A stretch of DNA of 64,000 bases from Lunularia cruciata (Eukaryota > Streptophyta > Marchantiopsida > Lunulariales > Lunulariaceae): the NCBI GenBank assembly GCA_948567375.1, contig OX419755.1:64236944-64300943 (forward strand), in the 5' to 3' direction. A program made the translations under genes and the position numbers. The notes beneath the pieces were generated by a model. That model was given only the letters and a program-made list of their open reading frames with translations, searched no databases and had not been told where the DNA came from. Positions 61,701 through 64,000 of this stretch are shown piece by piece. Each line of letters starts with the position of its first letter. The stretch's first letter is position 1.

Positions 61701-64000
61701 CTTCATCTTCTGTAAGTAGACTGCTGATACGACGTTCCTTGGCCACTTCTGAATTACAGGAACTACAAGTGACTTTCTCTTCTGAAACTGTTGAAGTGAA
61801 TCCTACGTAGTGCACTGAAGTTTACCTGAACATTGACTGTTGTCAGGTATCTCCTTCAAAAGGGCTTGACTTGAGACTGTCAGGCACTGCTGCCTCAGGA
61901 ACCTCTCCTACAGCGATGAGTCCGTCAGTTTTGGAGATAGAATGGCTTTGTAAGTACTATACCTTTCTTCTTTTATAAACCATGATGGGTCGATATGTCA
62001 AATTCTGCTACGTCCTCAAGAGGTTTCCTGTAAGTGCGCTACAGTTTTTTGAATGGGCGCGTCACATGTGTAGGTAAATCAGCAGGAACCTACCTCGTGA
62101 GAATCAAAGTCTCTGTTGAGGGATATGATCCTGTCGAGTTTTCTCTGCTCAAACAGTGTGGTAGGTACTCTCAGAAGAAGCCTTTCTAGCTGGAGTTAAA
62201 ATGTTATTCTTCATGCATAATAGTTTGAAAGTTCATAGCTTATTACGTAATTTTATGGATAATCCAAGGTGACCAATCTTTCCATTATGCCATTACTCCG
62301 TAATTTTTTTTATCACAACAGAGAAAAAGCCAACAAATATGTGGATTTTGATCTTGTCGCTATCATTTAAAGATATTTTGGTACTCTTGTTGCTTTGCGA
62401 TTATCCCTAAAGTCTTTCGGAATATTTGAGCATTGAGATGTGTGTGTCCTACTTCTCACTGTAGTTTTAGTTCTTTGGTGGCTTCCTGAGAGATAAAATG
62501 ATATAATCAAATGCAATCATCTTGCATCTTCAAGGAGAGAGTGCTTGAACTCTGTATTAGATCAAGCGAAATTTGTTGTTCATCTCAGAAAACGTTTTCT
62601 GATGCAGCTTGTTATAACGTCATGCTATACTGTGATCATTACTTCGTAATAGCTGAGGTTAATCTTAAATCTTCTTTGATAGTCACTATCCGGACTTGAG
62701 ACGTGACCACGTCTGTCTCGTCTCGTATAGGGTGGACGCAGACTAAAGAGCAAGCTGGTTCAAGTGGCTGGGCAACATTCGGAGTTCTGTCCTGCATGTA
62801 AGGGTCCATCCTATTATCATTACCTGCTCGCTTGCAAAAGTCCTGTTCTTTCAGTCATGTTGAGAAGTTTGATACCATCGGCTTACTGCGTTCGACTCTC
62901 GGGTACTCATACAAGTGACCTCCACCATTCGATTTGGCCCTAAAAGCGTTGGAACAATACTGAAAAGATTCGAATCTCAAGTGTATACAGCGAAATAGAA
63001 TGACATCCAGTTCTCGTCCAGAGATAGATACTAAAACGAGTTAAGATTTCTGTGTGCAGTACAATTGTCTTGACGACAGTCAGTTGCTGCGCGGGCATTT
63101 TGTACAGAACTCGCGTGGAGAAGAAGGTAATGATCTAGAGAATCTTCCCACTAAGAGTCTTGTTTGTGCAGCTTGGCCGAACATTCGAATCCAAGTGTTT
63201 GTCACCACATGTTTCAAGTATACCACTTTTTGAACTTGACATGCAGTAGAACCTCACATTGAAAACAAATGAAAGAATCGATTGGATGACGTTGGCTGAA
63301 CGAAAACATATGTTCATTCGAATGAGCAAATACAGTCGTACCAATCCCATAAGATCCGGAAAGAGTCCGCAGGTTCTATAGAGAAGAGATCTACCGGTTG
63401 TGGGCAAGTCATATGCGCAGTGCAAAACATTAAGAAAGACCATCAAGATGCAAGACTGCTGACTAACGTCTGCATGGCCAATAAGTATAATTATAAGTCA
63501 AGGAAAATATTATTCGAACCAAGAGAGTACTAGGTGAATGCAGGATTGAGTTTTAGTGGTCGATATAGCACTACCTGTTCAGTAGCTTCCACGCTGCCTG
63601 CAGTCGTTTCGGATCCTGGTGAACTTTATTTGAGAATTTTGCTCTGTGTTCGCAGAATGGGCTGGACGCACTGCCTGGAATCGGACTTCTTTCGGGTTGT
63701 CTAGACATGGTAAGACAGTTCAAATATGAAGGCCGTCTATCGTACTGATGGAGAATATGTTAAAGTTGAAAAGGATCTCATTTTAGTAAAAGCTTATTCT
63801 TTCCTCCTCCTCGGATGCAGTTCAGCAGAAATGGTAGTGACTAAAGCTTATTCTCTATTCCTTCTCGGATGCAGTTCAGCACCAATGATAGTGGCTACCG
63901 AAGAGCTGATGACGCCACCACAATTATCGGGGATCGCCCTCTAAGGGATGGAACTAGTGCAAGCAGTCGAGCAGGACCACGGGGCCTGGATGGAAATTAT
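58711..64000 (+). CDS. Conserved plant single-pass membrane protein, many exons, 3' end outside window
   Basis: Exons in phase: 58711-58773 (likely), 58934-59008, 59581-59626, 59883-59937, 60170-60263, 60911-60966, 61627-61711, 61760-61795, 61847-61949, 62074-62160, 62731-62797, 63060-63126, 63656-63709, 63875 to the window end. The lumenal part has a Cys-rich segment (VICGSCPGKGRCKDPAGCIC), then GFAIGFSPRGKEVVDNGFTQ and a beta-rich stretch (TYLVRIKVSVEGYDPVEFSL). A membrane segment is encoded across two exons (WATFGVLSC, ITIVLTTVSCCAGILY), then RTRVEKK and NGLDALPGIGLLSGCLDM in the tail. I recall this tail motif from an uncharacterised plant membrane-protein family and cannot give a symbol. 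One intron is GC-AG; two introns would be only 48 and 51 bp. Confidence 0.8.
60967..61626 (+). other. GC-AG intron of 660 bp
   Basis: The exon ends GATTACAG and the intron begins GCAAGT, the classic strong GC donor context (AG/GCAAGT). The acceptor is AATGCAG/T. The join restores HVDYSFETPQ in frame. No GT donor nearby keeps the frame and the protein pattern. Confidence 0.75.
61077..61513. repeat. Tandem duplication of about 219 bp inside an intron
   Basis: 61077-61295 and 61296-61513 are clearly homologous: both start AAGGC(T/C)TTCATTCAGCC and share GCGGGTTTGTT, GAGTGCCA, TCACTAAGCAAGC and TAATGCTAGAGT in order. They are moderately diverged. Short open frames here are intronic. Confidence 0.85.
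63788..63895 (+). repeat. 54-bp tandem duplication containing a splice acceptor
   Basis: AAAGCTTATTCT, a pyrimidine-rich stretch and CTCGGATGCAGTTCAGCA occur twice, with acceptors ending at 63820 and 63874. Only the second leads into a long open exon (63875 on, starting FSTNDSGYRRADD). The first would reach a stop within a few codons. Confidence 0.85.

Noticed and set aside
1-64000. CRISPR arrays, operons, bacterial ribosome-binding sites, rRNA or tRNA genes
   Set aside because: None seen. The DNA is eukaryotic and nuclear, and the regular repeats present are LTR subrepeats or simple tandem duplications.

Overview
The window looks like nuclear DNA of a land plant. It holds a nuclear gene for a plastid-targeted bacterial-type ribosomal protein L3, a nuclear gene for mitochondrial ribosomal protein mL54, GT-AG introns in the host genes, and plant-style Ty3/gypsy chromoviruses primed by initiator-Met tRNA. 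A bryophyte or other early-diverging plant seems plausible from the small introns and gene style, but that is a weak inference.

The first 49 kb is an AT-rich retroelement island with no convincing intact host gene. Positions 1-7160 hold unidentified AT-rich DNA, a few decayed ORFs and a Ty1/copia gag scrap. From 7.16 to 48.9 kb at least four Ty3/gypsy families are nested in one another. Family 1 is a chromovirus with four copies: element A (plus, 7163-12467), C (minus, about 15470-29766), H (minus, 29767-37803) and B (plus, 30209-36776), plus a solo LTR at 42895-43593. Family 2 has relict F (plus, 12468 to about 14900) and E (minus, 37804 to about 46243); E carries a PHD-finger-like sequence after its integrase. 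Family 3 has element D (minus, 17691-25500) and a solo LTR at 9752-10451. Family 4 has relict G (plus, 46244 to about 48940) and a solo LTR at 7771-8290. The insertion order can be read from the nesting: D went into C, B and E went into H, and F plus two solo LTRs went into A. Several junctions keep target-site duplications, and in three cases a related copy shows the uninterrupted sequence.

From about 49.3 kb the base composition changes and host genes begin. mL54 (plus, four exons, 49487-50885) and plastid L3 (minus, two exons, 53523-55077) converge, so two organelle-ribosome genes are neighbours. From about 57.5 kb to the right edge runs a many-exon gene on the plus strand. It encodes a cysteine-containing lumenal region, one membrane segment and a short cytosolic tail with a GLDALPG motif, and it continues past the window. 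This gene has a GC-AG intron, two possible introns of about 50 bp, a tandemly duplicated splice acceptor and a tandem duplication inside an intron.

The host models were built by hand from splice signals and reading phase. The weakest parts are the 5' end of the last gene and the final exon of mL54.
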